A stretch of 64,000 nucleotides of DNA from Gaiellales bacterium (lineage in GTDB: Bacteria > Actinomycetota > Thermoleophilia > Gaiellales > JAICJC01). The position numbers and the translations under genes are program-made. The notes under the pieces are model-generated. The model had not been told where the DNA came from. It did no database searches and saw only the letters and a program-made list of their open reading frames with translations. Of this stretch, positions 24,971 through 35,420 are shown piece by piece. The stretch is taken from contig DASWRM010000030.1 of the NCBI GenBank assembly GCA_036403155.1, forward strand, positions 1-64,000. The letters are read 5' to 3'. Each line of letters begins with the position of its first letter. The stretch's first letter is position 1.

Positions 24971-25768
24971 GTGAACATCCTCCTCACCAACGATGACGGC
25001 GTCACCTCCCGCGGCCTGTTCGAGGCCAAGCTCGCCCTCGAGCGCCACGGCACCGTCTCGGTGATCGCCCCCGACTCGAACCGCAGCGGCTCCGCTCGCA
25101 GCATCACCATCCACCGCTCGCTCACCGTCACCGAGGTCGAGCTGCGCGACGGCACCACCGGCTACGCGACCGACGGCACCCCGGTCGACTGTGTTCGCTT
25201 CGGCGACCTCGGCCTGGTCGGCGAGCGTCCCGACCTGATCGTCTCCGGCATCAACTACGGCTACAACCTCGGCGACGACGTCACGTACTCGGGCACCGTC
25301 GCCGCCGCCTTCGAGGGCATCCTGCTCGGCATCCCCGGCATCGCCATCTCGCAGGGTGCCCCCACCGCATCCGGCTCGGACTTCCGCCGCCACGAGGACT
25401 ACGACTTCGGCCCGGCCGCCGCGTTCCTCGGCGACCTCGTCGGCCGCGTGATCGACCTCGGCCTGCCCGAAGCCACCGTTCTCAACGTCAACGTCCCCTC
25501 GCACCCCACCGGCATCGCCTCGGGCCGCCTCGGCCGCCGTATCTACACCGACCGCCTCGAGCTCGAGGCCGACGGGGAGGGCCACCGCCGCTACCGCATC
25601 TACGGCGACGAGCCGTCCTATCACGACGAGCCCGGCACCGACTTCCGCGTGATCGCCGAGGGCAAGATCGCCGTCACCCCGATCCACCTCGACCTCACCA
25701 GCCGCCCCGGCCTCGACGCGCTCGACCGGATGCTGAGCGCCCTCAGCCCTCCGGCTGCCTCAGGTTGA
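24971..25768 (+). CDS. surE: 5'-nucleotidase SurE
   Basis: A 265-residue metal-dependent nucleoside monophosphate phosphatase. It begins VNILLTNDDGV, the family metal site with paired aspartates, and has SGINYGYNLGDDVTYSGTVAAAFEG. The GTG start fits both the N-terminal motif and the -10 box seven bases before it. It converges on the histidine phosphatase gene with a 26-base overlap. Confidence 0.95.
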   Translation: MNILLTNDDGVTSRGLFEAKLALERHGTVSVIAPDSNRSGSARSITIHRSLTVTEVELRDGTTGYATDGTPVDCVRFGDLGLVGERPDLIVSGINYGYNLGDDVTYSGTVAAAFEGILLGIPGIAISQGAPTASGSDFRRHEDYDFGPAAAFLGDLVGRVIDLGLPEATVLNVNVPSHPTGIASGRLGRRIYTDRLELEADGEGHRRYRIYGDEPSYHDEPGTDFRVIAEGKIAVTPIHLDLTSRPGLDALDRMLSALSPPAASG

Positions 25769-26357
25769 ACCCGGTCACCTTCGGCACCCCGCCTCGCCAC
25801 TCGACCACCGCCAGCCGACAGTTGTCCAGCCACAGGTGCCGGTGCAGCGCCGGCGGCCCGCCCAGGAAGTAGCTCGACACCATCAGCCGCGCCAGCGACC
25901 CGTGGGTGACCACGAGCGTCGTTCCCTCGTCGCCGGCCCGGTCGTCCAGGAAACCCGCGGCCCGCCGAAGCGCATCGGCGAACGGCTCGGTGCCCCCCGG
26001 GAACTCCGGCTCCCGGTCGTTGTGCCATCGCTCGAACTCCGCCGCCAGGGGCCCGTCCTTCAGCTCCTCCTCGGTTTGTCCCTCGAACGGCCCCGCGTCG
26101 ATCTCGGTCAGCCGCTCGTCCACCAGGATCCCCGGCACCGGCGACTGACGGGCCGCGACCGCCTCGGCCGTGAACCTCGCCCGCCCGAGCGGCGAGCTGT
26201 AGATGCGGTCGATCCGCGTCTCCGCCAGCCGCTCCGCCGCCTCCTCGGCCTGCGCGGTGCCCGCCTCGCTGAGCGGCACGTCGGTTCGCGTGGTGAACCG
26301 GTGCTCGTGGTTCCACACCGTCTCGCCGTGGCGCATCAGCAGCAGTCGTCGTGACAC
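25743..26357 (-). CDS. Histidine phosphatase (phosphoglycerate mutase-like)
   Basis: A 204-residue protein with the catalytic LLLMRHGETVWN motif (phospho-histidine at residue 10), the second histidine in VVTHGSLARLM and an acidic LTEIDAGPFEG segment. These define the branch-1 histidine phosphatase superfamily. Cofactor-dependent mutases are longer, so a phosphatase acting on a sugar phosphate or cobalamin intermediate is more likely; the substrate cannot be told. GTG start at 26357. Confidence 0.9.
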   Translation of the reverse strand: MSRRLLLMRHGETVWNHEHRFTTRTDVPLSEAGTAQAEEAAERLAETRIDRIYSSPLGRARFTAEAVAARQSPVPGILVDERLTEIDAGPFEGQTEEELKDGPLAAEFERWHNDREPEFPGGTEPFADALRRAAGFLDDRAGDEGTTLVVTHGSLARLMVSSYFLGGPPALHRHLWLDNCRLAVVEWRGGVPKVTGFNLRQPEG

Positions 26358-26430
26358 CTCGCAACCGTACCCGCGGGGCCACCGGGCCGCTACACGAGCG
26401 GCCGCTGACGAACGCGCCGGGCGCTCACGC

Positions 26431-29552
<3,122 letters not shown>

Positions 29553-29559
29553 GCGCTGG

Positions 29560-29572
29560 CATACTGAGCGGG
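29560..29572 (+). promoter_or_regulatory. Probable leaderless promoter of the GNAT gene
   Basis: CATACT (29560-29565) ends seven bases before the ATG. It begins nine bases after the ligA stop. Confidence 0.4.
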
Positions 29573-30493
29573 ATGGAGGTGACCGAGCACGCCGACGCCG
29601 GTGCGGCGCTCGACGACGTCAGCGACGCGCTGCGCGCGGCCGGTGCCGAGGGCGAGCTCTCCTACGGAATCCTCGTCAGGCTCATCGGCGAGCCGGATGC
29701 CTGGGGATCCGAGGTGACCATGCTGGTCGGAAGCGACGACGGCGGCCCGAGCGCGCTCGTCACGATGACCGGCCATCTCCCGGCACTGATCGTCGGGTTC
29801 GGCGATCCCGCCCGCCTCGACTACGACCGGCTGGCCGAGGCGATGGAGGCGACCGGCCGGCGGCCCGGCGGTGTCAACGGCGCGATCCGCTGGAGCGATC
29901 CGTTCGCCGCCGTCTGGGCGGCTCGCGGCGCCCAGACGGCCGTGCGGCGCGAGCTACGAGCGTTCGAGCTGACGCGCGTGATCGAGCCGCCGGCACCTCC
30001 GGGCCGGTTTCGCGAGGCCGGTGAGGCCGATATCGCGCAGGTGGCGGCCTGGGTCGTTGCCATGGGCGACGACATTGACGAGCCGATCGGCGACGACGAA
30101 GCCGGGCACGTCGCCCGGCGCGTGGTCGGCGGGCACGACCTGGCGCTGTGGGAGCATGACGGCCGTCCGGTGTCCATGGCCGCCATCACCCGGCGAACGC
30201 CGTGGTCGTCCTGCGTGGCGCTCGTCTACACGCCGCCCGACCAGCGCCGGCGCGGCTACGCGAGCGCCGTGGTCGCCGCACTCTCCCAGCGCGAGCTCGA
30301 CGCCGGGCGGGAGTGGTGCTCGCTGTTCACCGACCTCGCGAATCCCACGTCCAATCACATCTATGCCGAGCTCGGCTATGAGCCGCGCTGCGATTTCCGG
30401 CACCACGAGCTGACCTCACCTGGTTCCTCTAGCGCGGCCGGCTGCCCGCAAGGGCCTGCACGATGCGGTCCTGCAGGCGGTGCGCGGCCGTGA
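29573..30493 (+). CDS. GNAT-family N-acetyltransferase
   Basis: A 306-residue protein. The C-terminal half (about 145-285) has the GNAT acetyl-CoA site, VYTPPDQRRRGYASAVVAAL, followed by LFTDLANPTSNHIYAELGYEP. The N-terminal half is poorly conserved to my eye and could be a second, degenerate GNAT fold. The substrate is unknown. It converges on the carboxypeptidase gene with a 65-base overlap, so the last 20 or so residues are likely non-essential. Confidence 0.8.
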   Translation: MEVTEHADAGAALDDVSDALRAAGAEGELSYGILVRLIGEPDAWGSEVTMLVGSDDGGPSALVTMTGHLPALIVGFGDPARLDYDRLAEAMEATGRRPGGVNGAIRWSDPFAAVWAARGAQTAVRRELRAFELTRVIEPPAPPGRFREAGEADIAQVAAWVVAMGDDIDEPIGDDEAGHVARRVVGGHDLALWEHDGRPVSMAAITRRTPWSSCVALVYTPPDQRRRGYASAVVAALSQRELDAGREWCSLFTDLANPTSNHIYAELGYEPRCDFRHHELTSPGSSSAAGCPQGPARCGPAGGARP

Positions 30494-31682
30494 TGTCGAG
30501 TTTGGGCCCGTTCACCAGGATCGAGAAGACCAGCCGGTGCCCGTTCGCCGCGCGGACGTAGCCGGAGAGGTTCGACGCGTCGTCGAGCGTGCCGGTCTTG
30601 GCCTGTGCGTTCGCATGCGCGGGCCCGCTCTCCATCCGGTCTGACAGCGTGCCGTTCACGCCGGCCACCGGCAGCGATGCACGGAACACGTCGGCGTAGG
30701 GCTGCTCGCCGACCCGGCGGAGCAGTCGCAGGATCTGCCGGGCCGACAGCCGGTCGGCCGGCGAGAGACCGGATCCGTCGTACAGGCGTGCGCCGCGCAG
30801 GCCGACCCCGATCGACTTCAGGTACCGTCGCGCCTCGCGCCGGCCCTGAGCCATCGTGCCGCTCATCCCAGCCTCCACGGCAACCCGCTTGTTCAGCACC
30901 TCGGCGAAGTAGTTGTCGGATCGGCGATCCATGATCTTCACCAGCCGGCCGACCAGCGGCGAGCGCTCTGTCGCGACCAGCGTCGCGCCTGCGGGCAGCT
31001 TCCCGGTGCGGGGATCGTGATCGACCCGGACACCGTGCGCCTTCAGCGACGTCCGCAGCACCTCCGCCGCCCGCACGGCCGGCCCGTGGTAGCTGTACGG
31101 CCGGAAGTACGAGACGAGATCCTCGTTCACGGACAACGCCGAGATCGGCGGGCAGTCCTGCCAGTACGACGGCTTCCAGTACGGCCCCGTGCGCCGCGTG
31201 TCGAACAGGGTCTCATCGGCGAAGACGCGCCCCGACACCCGCCGGATGCCCGCGTGGCGCACCGCGGTTGCCAGGTCGCGAACGCTGCTGCCCGCGCCGC
31301 CGAATGCGTGCCGCCGAAACGATCCGGTCGAGAGCGACGGATCGCCGCCGCCGACCAGCCACAGGCTGCCCGTCAGCGTGCCGCCCGTGACCGTACCCGT
31401 CGCATACACGCGCGTCCTCAGCCGTCCGCCGGCTCCCAGATCGGCCAGCACCACGGCCGCCGTCGTCAGCTTCATGTTCGAGGCCGGCTTCAGCTCGGTG
31501 CGGGAGTGCAGCCGGTAGAGCGCCCGGTCGGATGTCGTGTCGTAGACGGCGATGCCCGTGCCGCTCCCGCCGAACGGCGAGCGGGCGACGATGGACGCGA
31601 TGTGGGTGCCCACGCTGGCTCCCGCCGTGCAGGGGACGGCGAGCGGGGCCAGCACGAGCAGGACGGTGCAGCGGCGAACCAT
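30429..31682 (-). CDS. dacB: D-alanyl-D-alanine carboxypeptidase/endopeptidase (S13, PBP4-type)
   Basis: A 417-residue exported penicillin-binding protein that trims or cuts peptidoglycan stem peptides. A signal peptide (VLLVLAPLAVPCTAGA) is followed by SNMK at residues 68-71 (SxxK), SDN in RRSDNYFAE (SxN) and KTG in AKTGTLDD. The domain inserted between SxxK and SxN is the S13 hallmark. A TATGCT box ends eight bases before the ATG. Confidence 0.93.
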   Translation of the reverse strand: MVRRCTVLLVLAPLAVPCTAGASVGTHIASIVARSPFGGSGTGIAVYDTTSDRALYRLHSRTELKPASNMKLTTAAVVLADLGAGGRLRTRVYATGTVTGGTLTGSLWLVGGGDPSLSTGSFRRHAFGGAGSSVRDLATAVRHAGIRRVSGRVFADETLFDTRRTGPYWKPSYWQDCPPISALSVNEDLVSYFRPYSYHGPAVRAAEVLRTSLKAHGVRVDHDPRTGKLPAGATLVATERSPLVGRLVKIMDRRSDNYFAEVLNKRVAVEAGMSGTMAQGRREARRYLKSIGVGLRGARLYDGSGLSPADRLSARQILRLLRRVGEQPYADVFRASLPVAGVNGTLSDRMESGPAHANAQAKTGTLDDASNLSGYVRAANGHRLVFSILVNGPKLDITAAHRLQDRIVQALAGSRPR

Positions 31683-31753
31683 GGCGGGCCAGCATAGGCG
31701 AGGGCCCGGCCGGCTTGTCCGCCGTCCGGGCCCTCGTACGGTTCCGAGCGTTC

Positions 31754-31918
31754 CTACTGCGCCTGGAGCAGGTTGATCTCGCGCACAGCAGCAAAGAGGC
31801 TCTTGTCGATCTTGCCGTGGTAGATCGGCACCGACTGCTCATGGCACAGCCGGATGACCTCTTCGCGCTTCAGGTTGAACTCCTTGGAGAGCTCCTCAGG
31901 CGTCAGATGGTTCGCCAT
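31754..31918 (-). CDS. 54-residue helix-turn-helix-like protein
   Basis: ATG at 31918 follows AGGGGGTAGGA, one of the better ribosome-binding sites here. The product starts MANHLTPEELSKEFNLKRE and continues EVIRLCHEQSVPIYHGKID, then KSLFAAVREINLLQAQ. The pattern of two short helices with a turn, then a VPI(x)HG strand, resembles a small MerR/excisionase-like or IF2-N-like HTH domain. No partner domain is present. I do not recognise a named family. A terminator for the upstream Nif3 gene lies before it, so it should have its own promoter. Confidence 0.6.
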   Translation of the reverse strand: MANHLTPEELSKEFNLKREEVIRLCHEQSVPIYHGKIDKSLFAAVREINLLQAQ

Positions 31919-31949
31919 GCGTCCTACCCCCTGTCGTAGGTGGTCGAGG

Positions 31950-31990
31950 GCAACAAAAAACCCACCAAGCGCTGGCTCGCTCGGTGGGTA
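31950..31990 (-). terminator. Intrinsic terminator after the Nif3-like gene
   Basis: Read on the minus strand, ACCCACC (31989-31983) pairs with GGTGGGT (31966-31960) and is followed at once by a run of T (31959-31955). This is a clear Rho-independent terminator about 100 bases after the stop of the Nif3-like gene. Confidence 0.8.
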
Positions 31991-32092
31991 TCGATCGCCC
32001 CTGGGTTCTCGCTGACCGCGGGCAACTCAGGCCTTCTCCGATCGCGCATCCATGTGCGGATCGTAGCCCGGACCCCGGATGGCGTCAATCGT

Positions 32093-32854
32093 TCAGATCG
32101 GGTTCGGGACGTCCACGAAGACGTGCTCCACCCCAAACCGCGAGGCCAGCAGGTCGCCCAGCGCGCGCACCCCGAACACCTCGGTGGCGTAGTGGCCTGC
32201 GGCGATCAGGTGGATGCCGTTCTCGGCGGCCGCCCACCGCACCTGCTCGGTCGGCTCACCCGTGAGCAGGCACTGCGCCCCGGCGGCGGCCGCGTCCGCG
32301 GCGAACTTCGACGCCCCGCCGCTGACGACGGCCACGCGGCCGACCCGCTCCGGACCGTGCTGGAGGACGAGCGGCTCGGGGTTGATCTGCCGGCGCACGA
32401 CATCGACGACATCGGCGATGCCGGCGGAGGCCGGGAGCGCCCCGACGAACCCGATCGTGCGGGCGCCCTCACGCCCGAAGGGCACACGATCCTCGAGTCC
32501 GAGCAGATCGCAGATCACCGCGTTGTTGCCGACCTCCGGGTGCGCGTCGAGTGCGAGGTGGTAGGCGAGCAGCGAGATGTCGGCGTCAAACAGCGTCTTC
32601 AGCCGCGCCTTGTCGGCGAGGGAGAGCGGAGGCCGGGGCCCCGACCCGTAGAACAGGCCGTGATGGACGACCAGCAGCTGCGCGCCCTCCTGCGCCGCCC
32701 GCTGGAACAGCTCGAGCGACGCGCTGACGCCGGTCGCGACGCGCGTCACCTCCGCCTCGCCGGGCACCTGAAGGCCGACCGGCAGGCTGTCCGGATATGC
32801 GTCGATGTCGAGCAGGTCGTCGAGGAAGCGGACGATCTCGTCGCGGCCGGCCAT
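32093..32854 (-). CDS. Nif3-like dinuclear metal-centre protein
   Basis: A 253-residue member of the Nif3/YqfO family. Metal ligands are visible in LLVVHHGLFYG near residue 62, YHLALDAH near 97 and LTGEPTEQ plus LIAAGHYATE in the second half. The family may act as GTP cyclohydrolase-like or nucleotide-binding hydrolases; the role is uncertain. The ATG at 32854 gives the typical MAGRDEIVRFLDDLL start. Confidence 0.88.
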   Translation of the reverse strand: MAGRDEIVRFLDDLLDIDAYPDSLPVGLQVPGEAEVTRVATGVSASLELFQRAAQEGAQLLVVHHGLFYGSGPRPPLSLADKARLKTLFDADISLLAYHLALDAHPEVGNNAVICDLLGLEDRVPFGREGARTIGFVGALPASAGIADVVDVVRRQINPEPLVLQHGPERVGRVAVVSGGASKFAADAAAAGAQCLLTGEPTEQVRWAAAENGIHLIAAGHYATEVFGVRALGDLLASRFGVEHVFVDVPNPI

Positions 32855-32935
32855 GTGCGGGCGAGCATAGTCCGGGTAGGGTGGGAAGCCCCCCACCCGC
32901 TTGCGCGCGGGCCGAAGGTGAGGCACTGTGGCGGC

Positions 32936-33214
32936 ATGCCGGGGTCGATCTCCTTGGAACAGCGGCTGGAGGGCCACGTGCCCGCACCGTCCGGGCGGCG
33001 CGTCACGCGTGCGTCGTTCCGGCGCGCGCCCGGCGGCCTGCGCCAACGGATCGACGCGTCGATCGAGGACGCGGTGCGGATCTTCGAGCTCGACCGGCTG
33101 CTCTACGACATCGAGGTCGACGCGCAGCACGCCTGGTTGCGGCGGCTGATGGCGTTCGATGCCTATTGCGCGGGCCGCGATGGCGGCGGGCCGCCCGACC
33201 CGCCTGTGCGATAA
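32936..33214 (+). CDS. Hypothetical protein, 92 residues
   Basis: The reading frame begins MPGSISLEQRLEGHV and has a helical middle (ASIEDAVRIFELDRLLYDIEVDAQHAWLRRLMAF). Third codon positions are strongly GC, as in neighbouring genes. CACTGT ends six bases before the ATG, similar to the leaderless boxes nearby. I do not recognise it. It ends 12 bases before tRNA-Pro. Confidence 0.5.
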   Translation: MPGSISLEQRLEGHVPAPSGRRVTRASFRRAPGGLRQRIDASIEDAVRIFELDRLLYDIEVDAQHAWLRRLMAFDAYCAGRDGGGPPDPPVR

Positions 33215-33226
33215 TCCCGCCCGTCG

Positions 33227-33300
33227 CGGGGCGTGGCGCAGCCTGGTAGCGCGCACCGTTCGGGTCGGTGAGGTCCCGAGTTCGAATCTCGGCGCCCCGA
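33227..33300 (+). tRNA. tRNA-Pro (anticodon CGG)
   Basis: A 74-base cloverleaf: acceptor CGGGGCG pairs with CGCCCCG, D stem GCGC/GCGC, anticodon stem CACCG/CGGTG with loop TTCGGGT (anticodon CGG at 33261-33263), T stem CCGAG/CTCGG with loop TTCGAAT, discriminator A. CCA is not encoded. Confidence 0.97.
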
Positions 33301-33361
33301 TACGAGGGATCGGCCGGGCGCGGCCGGTCCCTCATCGTTCAACGTCGCCGCGACGTGGGCG

Positions 33362-35311
33362 TCATCCCGGCCCGGCGGGAGCCCCGAGCAGGCGCCGCGA
33401 CGGCGTCCGCGAGTCGCCCAAGCGTTCGGCCGGCAGGTGCAGGGCGCGCAAGGCGTTCAGGATCACCGCCACGTCGATCCCCTCCTGAAGCAGCGCCCCG
33501 GCAACCGGGGGCAGAAGGCCGAACGCCGCGAACCCCATGGCCGCGACGCTCAAACCCATGCCGATCAGGACCGACTGCTTCGCGATGCCCCGCGCGCGCC
33601 CCGCGACCCTGCGTGCCGTCACGATGCGTTCGATGCGCGGAGTGACGATGACCATGTCGGCGGTCTCCGAGGAGACGGAGCTTCGGCCGCCCGCCACCGC
33701 AATGCCGACATCGGCGACGGCCAGCGCCGGTGCGTCGTTGACGCCGTCACCGACCATCGCTACTGGGCCGAGCGCAGGTTGGGCGGCCAGCGCCTGCACG
33801 AGCGCGGCCTTGTCCCGAGGGCTCTGGCCGGCGTAGACCTCGTCCACGCCGACGAGGGCACCGACCGCCCTCGCGGCCTCTTCACGGTCCCCGGTGGCGA
33901 GGACGATCCACCGAACTCCCTCTCGCCGGAGATCGGCGACCGCTTCCGCGGCGTCGGGCCGCACTGGGTCAGCTACGCGGATCCGGCCGGCGAACGCGCC
34001 CGCCGAGGCGACGGCGACCGTGGTCTCGGATCCGGCGCCCTGCGCGTCGGCGGCCGCTGCTCCGGATCGTGCGGCGACCCACGTGCCGCTGCCCACGCTC
34101 ACCTCCCGACCGTCGATCCTCCCCTCGATGCCGCCGCCGGCCGTTTCGACGACGTCGACCGGTGTTTCGAGCTGCAGCCCTCGACGGTGCGCCTCCGCGA
34201 CGATCGCATCGGCAAGCGGATGTGCCGAGAGCTGGTCGAGCGAGGCGGCGAGGCGGACGAGCTGGTCGGCCGAGATGCCGGCAGCGGGCTCGACCGAGAG
34301 CACCTCTGGGTGGCCGAGCGTGAGCGTGCCGGTCTTGTCGAGCAGCACGGTACGGGCCGCCGCCAGCGCTTCGAGAGCCTGACCGCCCTTGACGATGACG
34401 CCTTCGGTCGCGGCCCGGGACATGCCTGCGATGAATGCGATCGGAGCGGCGAGGATGAGCGGACATGGAGTGGCCACGACCAGGACGGCCAGCGCGCGGA
34501 CGGGGTCTCCCGATACGAGCCAGGCCGCGCCGCCGATCACGAGTGTGACCGGCAGGAAGATGCCGGCGTACCGGTCGGCCATGCGCACGAACGGCGCGCG
34601 CTGGCGTTCGGCCTCGGCGACGACGCGCACGATGGCGGCGTACGCGCTGTCCTTCGCGCGCCGCATCGCGCGCATGTCGAACGGAGGGCCTGCGTTCGTC
34701 GTACCGCTTCGCACCGAGTCGCCGGCGGCGTGCGCGACAGGCAGGGGCTCCCCCGTGAGTGACGACTCGTCGAGGATCGCCTCATCCGATTGCACCACGC
34801 CGTCCACCGGCACGACGTCACCGGACCGCACCAGGAGGACGTCGCCGGGCTCGACCGCTTCGGCATCGACCTCGACCACCCCCGCTGGGCCGCGGCGCCA
34901 TGCGTGCCTCGGGGCGCGCGAGAGCAGCGAGGTGAGCTCCCGCCGCGCGCGGCCGGCTGCAAGCGACTCGAGCGTGTTTCCGCCAGAGAGCATCAGCGCA
35001 ATGAGGGCTCCTGCGAGGAACTGGTCGAGCGGAAGCGCGCCGAGCATCGCCATCAGCGCGATCGTGTCCACGCCCAGGCGACCGTGGAGCAGCGACCGCA
35101 CGACGTGCCATCCAAGTGGCAGCACGGCGGCCGTGACCGCGACCGCCAGCACCACGTCTGCGGCCGTGCGGTGACCGGCGGCCAGGAGCGCGACGCCGGC
35201 AGCAATGGCGGCCAGCTCTCCGCCGGCGACCAGAGCGTCCGCACCGGCGGCACGCAGCGCCGCAAAGCCGGCTGCGACGGACCCAGAACTGCGACGGAGG
35301 ATACGAGTCAC
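33362..35311 (-). CDS. P1B-type heavy-metal ATPase without N-terminal metal domain
   Basis: A 649-residue metal-transporting P-type ATPase. Motifs in order: actuator SSLTGEP near residue 183, membrane metal site TPC (281-283), phosphorylation site DKTGTLT (Asp325), SAHPLA near 363, and GDGVNDAP in the hinge. TPC replaces the CPC of copper and zinc pumps, so the metal cannot be assigned. No HMA domain precedes the first membrane segment. The start is taken as GTG 35311 (TRILRRSSG); an open frame upstream has no support. It lies 61 bases from tRNA-Pro. Confidence 0.9.
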   Translation of the reverse strand: MTRILRRSSGSVAAGFAALRAAGADALVAGGELAAIAAGVALLAAGHRTAADVVLAVAVTAAVLPLGWHVVRSLLHGRLGVDTIALMAMLGALPLDQFLAGALIALMLSGGNTLESLAAGRARRELTSLLSRAPRHAWRRGPAGVVEVDAEAVEPGDVLLVRSGDVVPVDGVVQSDEAILDESSLTGEPLPVAHAAGDSVRSGTTNAGPPFDMRAMRRAKDSAYAAIVRVVAEAERQRAPFVRMADRYAGIFLPVTLVIGGAAWLVSGDPVRALAVLVVATPCPLILAAPIAFIAGMSRAATEGVIVKGGQALEALAAARTVLLDKTGTLTLGHPEVLSVEPAAGISADQLVRLAASLDQLSAHPLADAIVAEAHRRGLQLETPVDVVETAGGGIEGRIDGREVSVGSGTWVAARSGAAAADAQGAGSETTVAVASAGAFAGRIRVADPVRPDAAEAVADLRREGVRWIVLATGDREEAARAVGALVGVDEVYAGQSPRDKAALVQALAAQPALGPVAMVGDGVNDAPALAVADVGIAVAGGRSSVSSETADMVIVTPRIERIVTARRVAGRARGIAKQSVLIGMGLSVAAMGFAAFGLLPPVAGALLQEGIDVAVILNALRALHLPAERLGDSRTPSRRLLGAPAGPG

Positions 35312-35420
35312 AGGTTCAGGGTCGCGTACGGTGAGGTGGGACGCATCGGGCGATCCACCGGTTCGAGGATGCGGGATGTCCGCATCCACCCGGTCTCGAG
35401 TGTCTAGCTCGAGCTGGTGG

